NCBI RefSeq assembly: GCF_001955715.1
Contig: NZ_CP019239.1
Coordinates: 186,001-250,000 of the forward strand
Length of the DNA stretch: 64,000 bases
Reading direction: 5' to 3'
From: Rhodoferax saidenbachensis
Lineage (GTDB): Bacteria; Pseudomonadota; Gammaproteobacteria; Burkholderiales; Burkholderiaceae_C
Below, in pieces: positions 1 to 8,566 of the stretch; the first letter of the stretch is position 1; every line of letters begins with the position of its first letter. The notes under the pieces are model-generated. The model ran no database searches, was not told where the DNA came from, and worked only from the letters and a program-made list of their open reading frames with translations. The position numbers and the translations under genes are program-made.

Positions 1-123
1 ATGGCATATCACATACGTAAACTGCAATGAATAAACGAGTGAATTCGGCCAATTTTTTGCGCCCTTCAGGAGAGAAGTACAAGGGTTTTCCTGAATCCCG
101 TTTCCCATATCGATGGGCCTGAA

Positions 124-142
124 ATATCTATTGGATAGATAT
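124..142. promoter_or_regulatory. Palindromic operator candidate upstream of ytfQ
   Basis: A perfect 8+3+8 inverted repeat, ATATCTAT-TGG-ATAGATAT, sits about 150 bases before the ytfQ start. It is AT-rich in a GC-rich region and resembles a dimeric repressor site. No regulator gene is visible in the window for this operon, so the binding protein is unknown. The rest of 1-289 shows no convincing gene; the ten codons at 1-30 ending in TGA could be coincidence or the tail of an upstream gene. Confidence 0.4.
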
Positions 143-289
143 ACGTTACCTCCGTATCATCCGCCCAACTTCTCTACGGCAACACCGTGCGACCACGGAC
201 TTGCAGTGCTTAAGTTGGGGGTGCTGGACACGGGCAACATCCCTTCGAAGATTGATCCCGTTTTTAACTACATACACGAGGAGACTTTG

Positions 290-1255
290 ATGACACAGAA
301 ACGACGTACCCTGATTGCCACTATGGTTGCCGCTTCCTTCGCGGTAGCGCTGCCCATGAGTGCCATGGCCCAGAAGAAAATTGTGCTGGGCTTCAGCCAG
401 ATCGGTGCCGAAAGCGAATGGCGCACCGCCAACACCAACTCCATCAAGGAAACCGCTGCCAAGGAAGGCATCGACCTGAAGTTCTCCGATGCGCAGCAAA
501 AGCAGGAAAACCAGATCAAGGCCCTGCGTTCCTTCATCGCGCAAAAGGTGGACGTGATTGCTTTCGCCCCCGTAGTCGAATCCGGTTGGGACACCGTGCT
601 GAAAGAAATCAAGGCTGCCAAGATCCCCGTGATCCTGACCGACCGTTCGGTGGACTCCAAGGACACTTCGTTGTACGTGACCTTCATGGGCTCTGACTTC
701 ACCGAAGAAGGCCGCAAGGCGGGCCGCTGGTTGCTGGAAAAAGTGAAGAACACCAAGGGTGATGTGAACGTGGTGGAACTGCAAGGCACTGTGGGTTCCG
801 GCCCCGCTATCGACCGCAAGAAGGGCTTTGAGGAAATCATCAAGTCCGAGCCCCGCATCAAGATCATTCGCTCGCAAACCGGTGACTTCACCCGTGCCAA
901 GGGCAAGGAAGTCATGGAAGCCTTCCTGAAGGCCGAAGGCAAGAAGATCAATGTGCTCTACGCACACAACGACGACATGGCCATCGGCGCGATCCAGGCC
1001 ATCGAAGAAGCCGGCCTGAAACCCGTCAAGGACATCACCATCATCTCGGTGGATGCCGTGAAGGGTGCGTTTGAAGCCATGATCGCTGGCAAGATGGACG
1101 TGTCCGTCGAGTGCAGCCCACTGCTCGGACCCCAGCTCATGGCTGCCGTCAAGGATCTGGTCGCTGGCAAAACCCTGCCACGCCGCATCGTGACGCAAGA
1201 AGGCATCTTCCCGATGGAAGTGGCCGCCAAGGAGTTCCCGAACCGCAAGTACTGA
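290..1255 (+). CDS. ytfQ: Galactofuranose-type sugar ABC transporter, periplasmic binding protein
   Basis: This is the solute-binding component of an ABC importer, acting in the periplasm. The 321-residue product begins MTQKRRTLIATMVAAS with a clear signal peptide ending near AMAQ (residues 1-26). It then follows E. coli YtfQ closely, with GFSQIGAESEW, DAQQKQENQIKALRSFIAQ, VVELQGTVG, AIDRKKGF, GDFTRAKGKEVM and YAHNDDM. The reading frame stays open back to 113, but the start at 290 is chosen because a GAGGAG motif lies about 7 bases upstream and because it gives a normal signal peptide. It heads the cluster ytfQ-ytfR-ytfT-yjfF. In E. coli the homologue binds galactofuranose and galactopyranose; the substrate here is inferred from homology only. 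Confidence 0.93.
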   Translation: MTQKRRTLIATMVAASFAVALPMSAMAQKKIVLGFSQIGAESEWRTANTNSIKETAAKEGIDLKFSDAQQKQENQIKALRSFIAQKVDVIAFAPVVESGWDTVLKEIKAAKIPVILTDRSVDSKDTSLYVTFMGSDFTEEGRKAGRWLLEKVKNTKGDVNVVELQGTVGSGPAIDRKKGFEEIIKSEPRIKIIRSQTGDFTRAKGKEVMEAFLKAEGKKINVLYAHNDDMAIGAIQAIEEAGLKPVKDITIISVDAVKGAFEAMIAGKMDVSVECSPLLGPQLMAAVKDLVAGKTLPRRIVTQEGIFPMEVAAKEFPNRKY

Positions 1256-1279
1256 TATCGTGATGTCGGTATAGCGTGG

Positions 1280-1335
1280 GTCCGCAGCGCAGGCTGCGGA
1301 CAGATGGAAAGACAAGCCGCTTTGCGGCTTGTCTT
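1280..1335 (+). terminator. Two tandem hairpins between ytfQ and ytfR
   Basis: Two perfect stems lie in the 98-base gap. The first is GTCCGCAGC/GCTGCGGAC (1280-1301, 4-base loop). The second is AAGACAAGCCGC/GCGGCTTGTCTT (1309-1335, 3-base loop, 12 bp). There is no long T run, so they probably act as an attenuator or as 3' protection of the binding-protein mRNA, giving more YtfQ than membrane components. That role is inferred from the pattern common in binding-protein operons. Confidence 0.6.
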
Positions 1336-1353
1336 GTATGAGGCACAAGAACA

Positions 1354-2883
1354 ATGACCCAACAACCACAGGCCCAACCGGTGCTGGAGCTCTCCGGTGT
1401 GGCCAAGCACTTTGGCAGTGTCCAGGCCCTGCGCGGCGTGGACCTGCGCCTGTTTGCCGGCGAAGTGCATGCCCTGATGGGCCAAAACGGCGCGGGCAAA
1501 TCCACGCTGATCAAGGTGCTGACTGGCGTGTACCAGGCCGACCAGGGCGAGATGCGCCTGTTGGGTCGCAGCATCCGCGCAGCCTCGCCCGTGGATGCGC
1601 AGCACCTGGGTATCAGCACCGTGTACCAGGAGGTCAACCTCTGCGCCAACTTGTCGGTGGCGGAGAATATTTTCGCCGGCCGTTACCCGCGCAAAGGCGC
1701 GCGCGGCGCCTGGGCCATCGACTGGGCCCGCATGCATGCCGAGGCCGCTGCACTGCTGGCACGCCTCAATCTGGATATCGATGTCACGCAGACACTCTCC
1801 AGCTACTCGGTGGCGGTGCAACAGATGGTGGCGATTGCCCGGGGCCTGAGTATTTCGGCCAAAGTATTGATCCTGGATGAGCCTACTTCGAGCCTAGACG
1901 ATGAAGAGGTGGAGCGCCTGTTTGGTGTGTTGCGCCAGTTGCGTGACCAGGGGCTGGCGATTCTGTTTGTCACCCACTTTCTGGACCAGGTCTACGCGCT
2001 GTGTGACCGCATCACCGTGCTGCGCAATGGTGAGCTGGTGGGCGAATACCCCGCAGCCGAGCTGGGTCACAGTGCGCTGATTGCGGCCATGGTCGGGCGC
2101 GACATGGTGGCAGGGCTGGCACCCGTTTCCAGTGCGCAAGCCGACGCGACGGCGCAAGCCCCTGCGGTGCTTACCGTGACCGGTTTGGCACGGCGCGGGC
2201 AGGTGAAGCCGATGGACTTGACGCTGCACCGCGGTGAAGTGGTGGGCTTGGGCGGCCTGCTGGGCTCGGGGCGTACCGAGCTGGCGCGTTTGTTATTTGG
2301 CCTGGACCGCAGCGATGCGGGCGCCATGACGCTACAGGGCGATACCGTGCGCATGGATTCCCCCGCCACGGCCATCAAGCTGGGCCTAGGCCTGTGCCCC
2401 GAGGACCGCAAGGCAGAGGGCATCATTGCCGAGCTTTCGGTGCGTGAAAACATTGCACTGGCGCTGCAGGCGCGCCAAGGCCTGTGGCCTTTCATTTCCA
2501 TGGCCCAACAAGTCGCCATGGCCGAGCACTATGTGAAGGCGCTGGGCATCAAGACCGCCAGCATCGACACCCCCATGGGCCAACTCTCGGGCGGCAACCA
2601 GCAGAAGGCAGTGCTGGCGCGCTGGTTGGCCACCAAGCCCTGCCTGCTGATACTGGACGAACCGACCCGCGGCATCGACATCGCGGCGAAACAGGAAATC
2701 ATGAACGAAATTTTGACGCTGGCCCGCGATGGCATGGCTGTGCTGTTCATCTCGTCCGAGATGGAAGAGGTGGTGCGTGTCTCCGACCGCATCGTGGTGA
2801 TGCGCGACCGCGCCAAGGTCGGTGAGCTGCCCGGCGGCAGTGCCGACCATGCGGTCTACGCCATGATTGCGGGGCAAGCATGA
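1354..2883 (+). CDS. ytfR: Sugar ABC transporter ATP-binding protein, tandem NBDs
   Basis: This 509-residue cytoplasmic ATPase powers the YtfQRT-YjfF importer. It has two ABC domains, as in E. coli YtfR (about 500 residues). Domain 1 has a Walker A GQNGAGKST (about residues 44-52), a degenerate signature around SSYSVAVQQM and a Walker B LILDEPTSSLD. Domain 2 has a degenerate P-loop GLLGSGRTE, an intact signature LSGGNQQK and LLILDEPTRGID. One intact and one degenerate ATP site is typical of the CUT2 family of monosaccharide importers. The stop overlaps the start of ytfT by 4 bases (ATGA), which suggests translational coupling. Confidence 0.93.
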   Translation: MTQQPQAQPVLELSGVAKHFGSVQALRGVDLRLFAGEVHALMGQNGAGKSTLIKVLTGVYQADQGEMRLLGRSIRAASPVDAQHLGISTVYQEVNLCANLSVAENIFAGRYPRKGARGAWAIDWARMHAEAAALLARLNLDIDVTQTLSSYSVAVQQMVAIARGLSISAKVLILDEPTSSLDDEEVERLFGVLRQLRDQGLAILFVTHFLDQVYALCDRITVLRNGELVGEYPAAELGHSALIAAMVGRDMVAGLAPVSSAQADATAQAPAVLTVTGLARRGQVKPMDLTLHRGEVVGLGGLLGSGRTELARLLFGLDRSDAGAMTLQGDTVRMDSPATAIKLGLGLCPEDRKAEGIIAELSVRENIALALQARQGLWPFISMAQQVAMAEHYVKALGIKTASIDTPMGQLSGGNQQKAVLARWLATKPCLLILDEPTRGIDIAAKQEIMNEILTLARDGMAVLFISSEMEEVVRVSDRIVVMRDRAKVGELPGGSADHAVYAMIAGQA

Positions 2884-3956
2884 GCAGCACCAAAAAACTT
2901 CCGCTGTGGAAGCGCGCACAGGCGCACTCCCTGTTCTGGCCGTTGGCCACACTCGCGCTGATCCTGGCCGTCAATGCCAGCCTGAACCCCGGCTTCTGGG
3001 TGCTGCAATGGCGTGACGGCCACCTATATGGCAGCCTGATCGACATCCTGAACCGTGCCGCGCCGCTGATGCTGGTGTCGCTGGGCATGACGCTGGTGAT
3101 TGCCACGCGCGGTATCGACATTTCGGTGGGTGCGGTAGTGGCCATCAGTGCCTCAGTGGCCGCACTCATGATTGGCGGCACACTGGTCATCAACAACGGT
3201 GTGCCCACGCATGTGAGCCGCTTTCCCATGCCGCTGGCGATTGGCTGCGCGCTGCTGGCCGCGCTGGCCTGCGGGCTGTGGAACGGTCTGCTGGTCGCCA
3301 AGATCGGCCTGCAGCCCATCATCGCCACGCTGATCCTCATGGTGGCCGGGCGCGGCATTGCGCAGCTGGTCACGGGCGGGCAAATCGTCACCGTGTATTA
3401 CGCGCCGTATTTCTTCATTGGCAACGGCTTTTTGTGGGGCCTACCGTTTGCGCTGTTTATTGCGGCGGCGGTGTATGTGCTGGTGCACCTGGCGGTCACG
3501 CGCACGGCGCTGGGCCTGTTTATCCAGGCCATCGGTATCAACCCCGCTGCGGCGCGCCTGGCCGGTGTGCGGGAGCGGCTGATCAGCGTGTGTGTGTATG
3601 CGTTCTGCGGTCTGACCGCAGGCATTGCGGGACTGATCATCAGCTCCAACGTGAAGAGCGCCGATGGCAACAACGCCGGCAACCTGATGGAGCTGGACGC
3701 GATTCTGGCGGTCACGCTGGGCGGCACGCTGCTCACCGGCGGTCGCTTCAGCCTGGCTGGCAGCCTGATCGGCGCGCTGATCATCCAGACGCTTACCTCC
3801 ACCATCTATTCGATCGGCGTGCCGCCCGAGATCAACCTGGTGGTGAAAGCCGCCGTGGTGTTTGTGGTCATGCTGCTGCAGTCGGCCGACTTCCGCCAGG
3901 CCGTGCGCGGTTGGGTGGTTCGCCCCCAAGCGGCCAATAAGGGAGGCCAGGCATGA
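2880..3956 (+). CDS. ytfT: Sugar ABC transporter permease YtfT
   Basis: Integral membrane permease of the CUT2/BPD_transp_2 family, 358 residues, with many hydrophobic helices. Family motifs are visible: LGMTLVIATRGIDISVGAV near residues 62-80, and a C-terminal DAILAVTLGGTLLTGGRFSLAGS. It overlaps ytfR and yjfF by ATGA junctions at both ends, so three components are translated as a block. YtfT and YjfF are expected to form a heterodimeric channel driven by YtfR. The assignment rests on strong family similarity and a gene order identical to E. coli. Confidence 0.92.
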   Translation: MSSTKKLPLWKRAQAHSLFWPLATLALILAVNASLNPGFWVLQWRDGHLYGSLIDILNRAAPLMLVSLGMTLVIATRGIDISVGAVVAISASVAALMIGGTLVINNGVPTHVSRFPMPLAIGCALLAALACGLWNGLLVAKIGLQPIIATLILMVAGRGIAQLVTGGQIVTVYYAPYFFIGNGFLWGLPFALFIAAAVYVLVHLAVTRTALGLFIQAIGINPAAARLAGVRERLISVCVYAFCGLTAGIAGLIISSNVKSADGNNAGNLMELDAILAVTLGGTLLTGGRFSLAGSLIGALIIQTLTSTIYSIGVPPEINLVVKAAVVFVVMLLQSADFRQAVRGWVVRPQAANKGGQA

Positions 3957-4915
3957 AGCTGGAACCCAAATACATGCCACTGGCCGCCACGGTGTCGCTG
4001 TTTGCGGCGATGGTGGTGTTCGGCTCGGTGTCGTACACCGGCTTCTTCTCGGCCCAGGCCTTTTTGAACCTGCTGATCGACAACGCCTTCCTGGTCATCG
4101 TGGCGGTGGGCATGACCTTTGTCATCCTGACCGGAGGTATTGACCTGTCGGTGGGCTCGGTGGTGGCGCTCTCCACCATGGTGCTGGCCGCGTTGGTGGA
4201 AAAGCAGCACTGGAGCTTGTGGGTCGCGATTCCGCTGGTGCTGCTCATGGGCACACTATTTGGCGGCTTCATGGGCTGGCTGATCCAGCGCTTTCGGCTG
4301 CAGCCCTTTATCGTCACGCTGGCAGGTATGTTTCTGGCGCGCGGGCTGTGTTACCTGATCAGCATCGACTCCATCAGCATCACCGACGAGACTTACACCG
4401 GCATGGCCCAAATGCGCATACCCGTGTGGGGCGATGCCTTCCTGTCGCTCAGCGCTGTGCTGGCCTTGTTGGTGCTGGTGGCCGCGATCTTCATTGCCCG
4501 TTCCACCGAGTTCGGCCGCACGGTGTATGCGATTGGTGGCAGTGAACATTCGGCCACACTGATGGGCCTGCCGGTGGCGCGCACCACGGTGCTGGTTTAC
4601 ACGCTGAGCGGCTTTTGCTCGGCGCTGGGCGGCGTGGTGTTCACCTTCTACATGCTGTCGGGTTACGGCCTGCACGCCGTGGGGCTGGAGCTGGACGCGA
4701 TTGCCGCCGTGGTGATCGGCGGTACGCTGCTCAGCGGCGGTGTGGGGTATGTGGCGGGTACGCTGTTTGGCGTGCTGACGCTGGGCATCATCCAGTCGCT
4801 GATCATGTTCGACGGGTCCTTGAGCTCCTGGTGGACACGTATCGTTATTGGCGCGCTGCTGTTTGTATTCTGCGTGCTGCAACGGGTCTTTGAAACCCGG
4901 CGCAAGCAAGGCTGA
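3953..4915 (+). CDS. yjfF: Sugar ABC transporter permease YjfF
   Basis: Second permease of the galactofuranose-type importer, 320 residues (E. coli YjfF is about 331). It shows the CUT2 permease motifs [20 protein letters not shown] near residues 44-63 and ELDAIAAVVIGGTLLSGGVGY near the C-terminus. It starts inside the ytfT stop codon. No operon gene follows it; the next 70 bases are a copy of a dispersed repeat. No sugar-catabolic enzyme lies directly in the operon. Confidence 0.92.
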   Translation: MKLEPKYMPLAATVSLFAAMVVFGSVSYTGFFSAQAFLNLLIDNAFLVIVAVGMTFVILTGGIDLSVGSVVALSTMVLAALVEKQHWSLWVAIPLVLLMGTLFGGFMGWLIQRFRLQPFIVTLAGMFLARGLCYLISIDSISITDETYTGMAQMRIPVWGDAFLSLSAVLALLVLVAAIFIARSTEFGRTVYAIGGSEHSATLMGLPVARTTVLVYTLSGFCSALGGVVFTFYMLSGYGLHAVGLELDAIAAVVIGGTLLSGGVGYVAGTLFGVLTLGIIQSLIMFDGSLSSWWTRIVIGALLFVFCVLQRVFETRRKQG

Positions 4916-4985
4916 TTTTCAAGAGAAATCGGGCTATAGCCCCGATGGATATTGCGCAAGCAGCTACTAAAAACATAGCGTTTTA
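4914..4985 (-). repeat. Dispersed repeat family A, copy 1
   Basis: Read on the minus strand, this copy contains GCTATGTTTTTAGTAGC, then TGCTTGCGCA, then a GGGGCTATAGCCC palindrome and a T-rich tail. The same succession occurs at 6977, 8501, 19500, 35419, 46074, 52788 and 59893. It starts at the yjfF stop codon. The three consecutive small palindromes would let the RNA fold, so it may act as a 3'-end structure. Confidence 0.75.
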
Positions 4986-5363
4986 GTTGAGGTGGCGGCA
5001 TCTTGCATGCCCGCTGCCCCAAGGCCCGGACCAGGCGTACCCGAGCGCTCTTCCGCCCGTGGCGAGGCCGCGCCAAATAAAGTCCCCCAACCCGGCAGTT
5101 GTTGGGTACCATTTTGCTGTGTTCAAAAAATGACACGCGACCACCTCCCGCGGCAACGAAGCCAGCGGGACGACAAAGAGGGTTGTGTGGACAACAACAG
5201 CGATCACGTCGCTTGGATGCCAAAGGATTGGCAGGTAGTGGGCATACATAGAAAGCCGCAGGGCCGGGACTCTCCTGGAAGCACTGTGGATCCGTCGTTG
5301 GGGGGGGGCTTGGGCCCAGCCAGTGGGATACAGAAAGCCGTACCAACCAAGGGAGTCGATACC
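4986..5363. other. Non-coding leader region with a G9 tract before the chemotaxis receptor
   Basis: No convincing gene was found here. The receptor reading frame happens to stay open through this stretch, but its translation is rich in Pro, Arg and Ser, lacks domain character and has no good ribosome-binding site. A run of nine G residues lies at 5300-5308, 55 bases before the receptor start. A small hairpin, GTTGT-GTGG-ACAAC, lies near 5184-5197. A sigma-28 flagellar promoter was looked for and none was convincing. Confidence 0.5.
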
Positions 5364-6947
5364 ATGGACAACCACGCCACATCCGGTTTCAGTCTTGGGA
5401 CCATCAAGGCCCGTCTCATCTTCAGTTACCTGATCCTGGCCCTGGCCGTGGTGCTGGTTTCAATGATGGCGATTCGCAACCTCAGCACCGCGCAGGCGAA
5501 CTTCGAGCACCAGGTCACCGTGGTGGAGAAGGAGACAGCGCTGCTGGTCACCCTGTTCGATGCGGTGAACGCCCGCGCCGTGGCGGCCCGCAACATCGTG
5601 CTGCTGGACGATGCCGCGCAAATTGCGATCGAGACGAAAAGCATTGAAGTCTCGTTTGAGCGTATCAATACCTCGATGAAATCCCTGAAAACGGCATTGG
5701 CTGCGGAGGGGGCGGGTGCGGCGGATTTGCTGCGCAAGGTAGAAGCGATTGAGGCCATCGAAACCCGATACGCCGTGGTGGCCACCGAGATCGTGAAAAC
5801 GGCGTTGGCGGGCAACCGGGAGCTGGCGTCCAAAAAGATTGCTACCGAATGTCGCCCGCTGCTGATGTCCCTGGTCGCTGCGGTGGAGTCTGCCAAAAAG
5901 GAAATTCGCGATATCGGTGAGCGTGATGTGGCGACTTCGCTGGCCCAGAACCAGAGTCTGCGCATGCAGATGTTCCTGGCCATCGCCGTGGCCCTGGTGG
6001 TGGCGGGCGTGCTGGCCGCCGTGATGACCCGCAAAATCACACGCCCGATTTCGCAGGCTGTGGCGATTGCACAAACCGTGGCTGCGGGAAACCTGACTTC
6101 GCATATCGATGTGAGCGCCAGCGATGAGACCGGCCAACTCTTGCGCGCGCTGCGCACCATGCAAGAGGGCCTGGTGACCGTGGTGTCCAGCGTACGCAAC
6201 GGCTCTGAATCGGTGTCCACCGCCAGCAGCGAAATTGCCCAGGGCAACCATGACCTGAGCGCCCGTACCGAACAACAGGCCAGTGCCCTGGAAGAAACGG
6301 CGGCCAGCATGGAAGAGCTCAATTCTGCAGTCCAGCAAAACGCCGACAGCGCACGCCAAGCCAACCAGCTGGCCCAAAGCGCCAGTGCGGTGGCGGTCCA
6401 AGGGGGAGAAGTGGTTGGCCAGGTAGTGACGACCATGAAAGGCATCAACGACGCGAGCCACAAGATCAGCGACATCATCAGTGTGATTGATGGCATCGCT
6501 TTTCAGACCAACATCCTGGCCCTGAACGCTGCCGTCGAAGCCGCCCGCGCGGGTGAGCAAGGCCGGGGTTTTGCCGTCGTGGCTAGCGAAGTCCGCAGCC
6601 TGGCCGGACGTTCTGCCGAGGCAGCCAAGGAAATCAAGCAACTCATCAGCACCAGCGTAGAGCGCGTGGAACAGGGCACGACCTTGGTGGACAAGGCAGG
6701 TGAAACCATGACGGAAGTGGTGGCCTCTATCCGCCGGGTGACTGACATCATGGGGGAGATCAGCGCCGCCAGCACTGAGCAGAGCGCGGGCGTGTCGCAG
6801 GTAGGAGAAGCCATCACGCAAATGGACCACACCACCCAGCAAAACGCGGCACTGGTGGAGCAGATGGCCGCCGCCGCCAGCAGCCTCAAGGGTCAGGCCA
6901 GTGAGCTGGTGCAGACCGTGGCGGTGTTCAAACTAGCGATGGCTTAG
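5364..6947 (+). CDS. Methyl-accepting chemotaxis protein, Tar/Tsr-type topology
   Basis: Transmembrane chemoreceptor of 527 residues that signals through CheW/CheA to the flagellar motor. TM1 spans about residues 17-37, followed by a periplasmic four-helix-bundle-type sensor to about 200. TM2 (about 202-223) is followed by a HAMP segment beginning [13 protein letters not shown]. The cytoplasmic signalling hairpin is canonical: [19 protein letters not shown] and [18 protein letters not shown]. The start at 5364 has GGGAG 8 bases upstream and places TM1 properly. There is no C-terminal NWETF-type pentapeptide for CheR/CheB docking, since the protein ends VFKLAMA. No che genes are adjacent, so this is an orphan receptor with an unknown ligand. 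Confidence 0.93.
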   Translation: MDNHATSGFSLGTIKARLIFSYLILALAVVLVSMMAIRNLSTAQANFEHQVTVVEKETALLVTLFDAVNARAVAARNIVLLDDAAQIAIETKSIEVSFERINTSMKSLKTALAAEGAGAADLLRKVEAIEAIETRYAVVATEIVKTALAGNRELASKKIATECRPLLMSLVAAVESAKKEIRDIGERDVATSLAQNQSLRMQMFLAIAVALVVAGVLAAVMTRKITRPISQAVAIAQTVAAGNLTSHIDVSASDETGQLLRALRTMQEGLVTVVSSVRNGSESVSTASSEIAQGNHDLSARTEQQASALEETAASMEELNSAVQQNADSARQANQLAQSASAVAVQGGEVVGQVVTTMKGINDASHKISDIISVIDGIAFQTNILALNAAVEAARAGEQGRGFAVVASEVRSLAGRSAEAAKEIKQLISTSVERVEQGTTLVDKAGETMTEVVASIRRVTDIMGEISAASTEQSAGVSQVGEAITQMDHTTQQNAALVEQMAAAASSLKGQASELVQTVAVFKLAMA

Positions 6948-6976
6948 AGGGGTCGCTCGTGCTGGCGAAGAGCGAA

Positions 6977-7040
6977 ATTTTGATCAAAAAGGCCTCTAGC
7001 CCTTATGGGGTGTACGCAAGCGGCTATCAAAAAGAGAGCT
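6977..7040 (-). repeat. Dispersed repeat family A, copy 2
   Basis: On the minus strand this reads CTTTTTGATAGCCGCTTGCG, then an ACCCCATAAGGGCTAGAGGCC-like half, then a T-rich end. It fills the space between the converging chemoreceptor and universal stress protein genes. It matches copies 1 and 3 in order and spacing of the sub-motifs but is clearly diverged. Confidence 0.65.
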
Positions 7041-7071
7041 GCTTGCGCGCCTGGAAATGCGTTTGATGCGT

Positions 7072-7494
7072 TCAGCGTACCAGCAGCACCGGTACGCCGC
7101 TGTGCGCCAGCACCTGGGTGGCCACCGAGCCCATCACCAGGTTGCCCAGCGCGCTGTGGCCGTGGGAGCCCATCACCAGCAAATCAAACTTGCCGGCATC
7201 GGCCAGCTTGGCAATGGTAGTGCCAGCGGGGCCGACTTTCCAGTCGGTCTTGGCGTTGATGCCGTGGCGCAGCAGGAACTTGGACACCGGGGCCAGCACC
7301 TTTTCGCTTTCTTCGGCGTGGTAACGCTCCACCACTTCCTTGCCCAGCGCCGTGCGCGCCCGCGGCGGCAGGGTGGGCTGGATGGTCAGCACGGTGTACT
7401 GGTGCACGGGGGAGAGCAGGGCCTCGTGGGTGCTCAGGTAGGCGAGCATTTTCTTGCTGTAGGCACTGCCGTCAACGGCCAACAAAATCTTCAT
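7072..7494 (-). CDS. Universal stress protein, UspA family
   Basis: A 140-residue cytoplasmic UspA-fold protein. It starts MKILLAVDGSAYSKKML and ends with the ATP-binding signature G-2X-G-9X-G-S, seen as GSHGHSALGNLVMGS, followed by VPVLLVR. The ATP-binding subclass usually dimerises and is induced under stress. An earlier in-frame start exists, but position 7494 is preferred: it begins at the conserved first beta-strand and has GGGAG about 8 bases upstream. It is a single gene, convergent with the receptor and divergent from the ligase gene. Confidence 0.9.
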   Translation of the reverse strand: MKILLAVDGSAYSKKMLAYLSTHEALLSPVHQYTVLTIQPTLPPRARTALGKEVVERYHAEESEKVLAPVSKFLLRHGINAKTDWKVGPAGTTIAKLADAGKFDLLVMGSHGHSALGNLVMGSVATQVLAHSGVPVLLVR

Positions 7495-7588
7495 GGAGGA
7501 CTCCCGGGCAAAAAGGCCAGTGTAGTGGTGCGCCCCGTACACTGGAATTGCGCCATATCAAGAAGCCTTCATTTTTCAAGGAGTCACG

Positions 7589-8500
7589 ATGCCTGTCACC
7601 ATCGCCCCCGCTGATCTTCCGGCCCCCCATTTACAACGCCGCCAACTGGTGTTCGGTTTGGCCGCATTACTTCCCGCCACATTTGCTTGGGGTGCAGCCG
7701 CCAGCACACCACCGGCACTGATGCTGGCCAAGAACTTCGAGGCTGGCACGCCATTGGCCGGCTTTTGGGTCAGTGAGAAATACGATGGTGTGCGCGGTTA
7801 CTGGGACGGCCGGCAGTTGTTGACCCGTGGCGGCAACCCAATTGCGGCTCCGGCCTGGTTCACCGCGGGCTGGCCCGCCACGCCACTGGACGGCGAGTTG
7901 TGGGCCGGGCGCGGCCAGTTCAGCCAGGCCGTGTCCACGGTGCGCCAGCAAACGCCGGATGATGCCGCGTGGCGCGCCATCCGTTTCATGGTGTTTGACC
8001 TGCCCGTGCACAGCGGCACGTTTGCCGAGCGCCTGCCGGCCTTGCAGGAGACCGTGGCTCGCATCGGCCAGACCTGGGTGCAAGCCGTGGCGCAGTCAAC
8101 GGCCACCACCGCGCAGGCGTTGCAAACCCGGCTCACCGAGACAGTACGTGCCGGGGGCGAAGGGCTCATGCTGCACCGCGGAGCCGCCCACTACCGCGCG
8201 CAGCGCAGTGATGACCTGCGCAAACTCAAACCCTTTGTCGATGCCGAAGCCCGTGTGGTCGGCCACGTCGCGGGGCAGGGCAAACATGCGGGCCGGCTCG
8301 GCGCGTTGTGGCTGGAGTTGCCGCAGCCGGATGGGCGCGCGCCACTGCGCTTCAAGTTGGGTACGGGATTCAGCGACCCGCAACGCACAGATCCGCCAGC
8401 GGTAGGCCAATGGGTGACGTTTCGTTACCGTGGCGAGACGGCGGCGGGCGTGCCGCGGTTTGCCAGTTTCCTGCGGGTGGCGCCTGATCCGGCTATGTAA
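7589..8500 (+). CDS. ligE: ATP-dependent DNA ligase of the exported Lig E type
   Basis: A 303-residue minimal ATP-dependent DNA ligase that seals nicks through a lysine-AMP intermediate. Nucleotidyltransferase motif I is EKYDGVRG with catalytic Lys64. Motif III-like FMVFDLP, GEGLMLH and DLRKLKPF follow, and a C-terminal OB-fold ends with GTGFSDPQR and VTFRYRG. Residues 18-38 form a hydrophobic leader after QRR, so export is likely, as known for Lig E proteins. No DNA-binding or polymerase domain is present. The start has AAGGAG 7 bases upstream. Lig E enzymes have been proposed to act on extracellular or incoming DNA; the role here is inferred. Confidence 0.88.
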   Translation: MPVTIAPADLPAPHLQRRQLVFGLAALLPATFAWGAAASTPPALMLAKNFEAGTPLAGFWVSEKYDGVRGYWDGRQLLTRGGNPIAAPAWFTAGWPATPLDGELWAGRGQFSQAVSTVRQQTPDDAAWRAIRFMVFDLPVHSGTFAERLPALQETVARIGQTWVQAVAQSTATTAQALQTRLTETVRAGGEGLMLHRGAAHYRAQRSDDLRKLKPFVDAEARVVGHVAGQGKHAGRLGALWLELPQPDGRAPLRFKLGTGFSDPQRTDPPAVGQWVTFRYRGETAAGVPRFASFLRVAPDPAM

Positions 8501-8566
8501 TTTGCTACTAATTCAGTAGCGGCTCGCGCATATCCCATGAGGGCTAGGGGCTGATTTCTATCAGAA
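8501..8566 (+). repeat. Dispersed repeat family A, copy 3
   Basis: This is one of the best-formed copies: GCTACT-AATTC-AGTAGC stem, GGCTCGCGCATATCCCATGA centre and GGGCTAGGGGCTGATTT end. It begins immediately after the ligase stop codon. It supplies the stop codon and last few codons (EISP) of the converging phosphoesterase gene. Confidence 0.75.

Noticed and set aside
4992..5363. In-frame N-terminal extension of the chemoreceptor
   Set aside because: The frame is open, but the translation has no domain character, no good ribosome-binding site and would place 124 residues before the first membrane helix.
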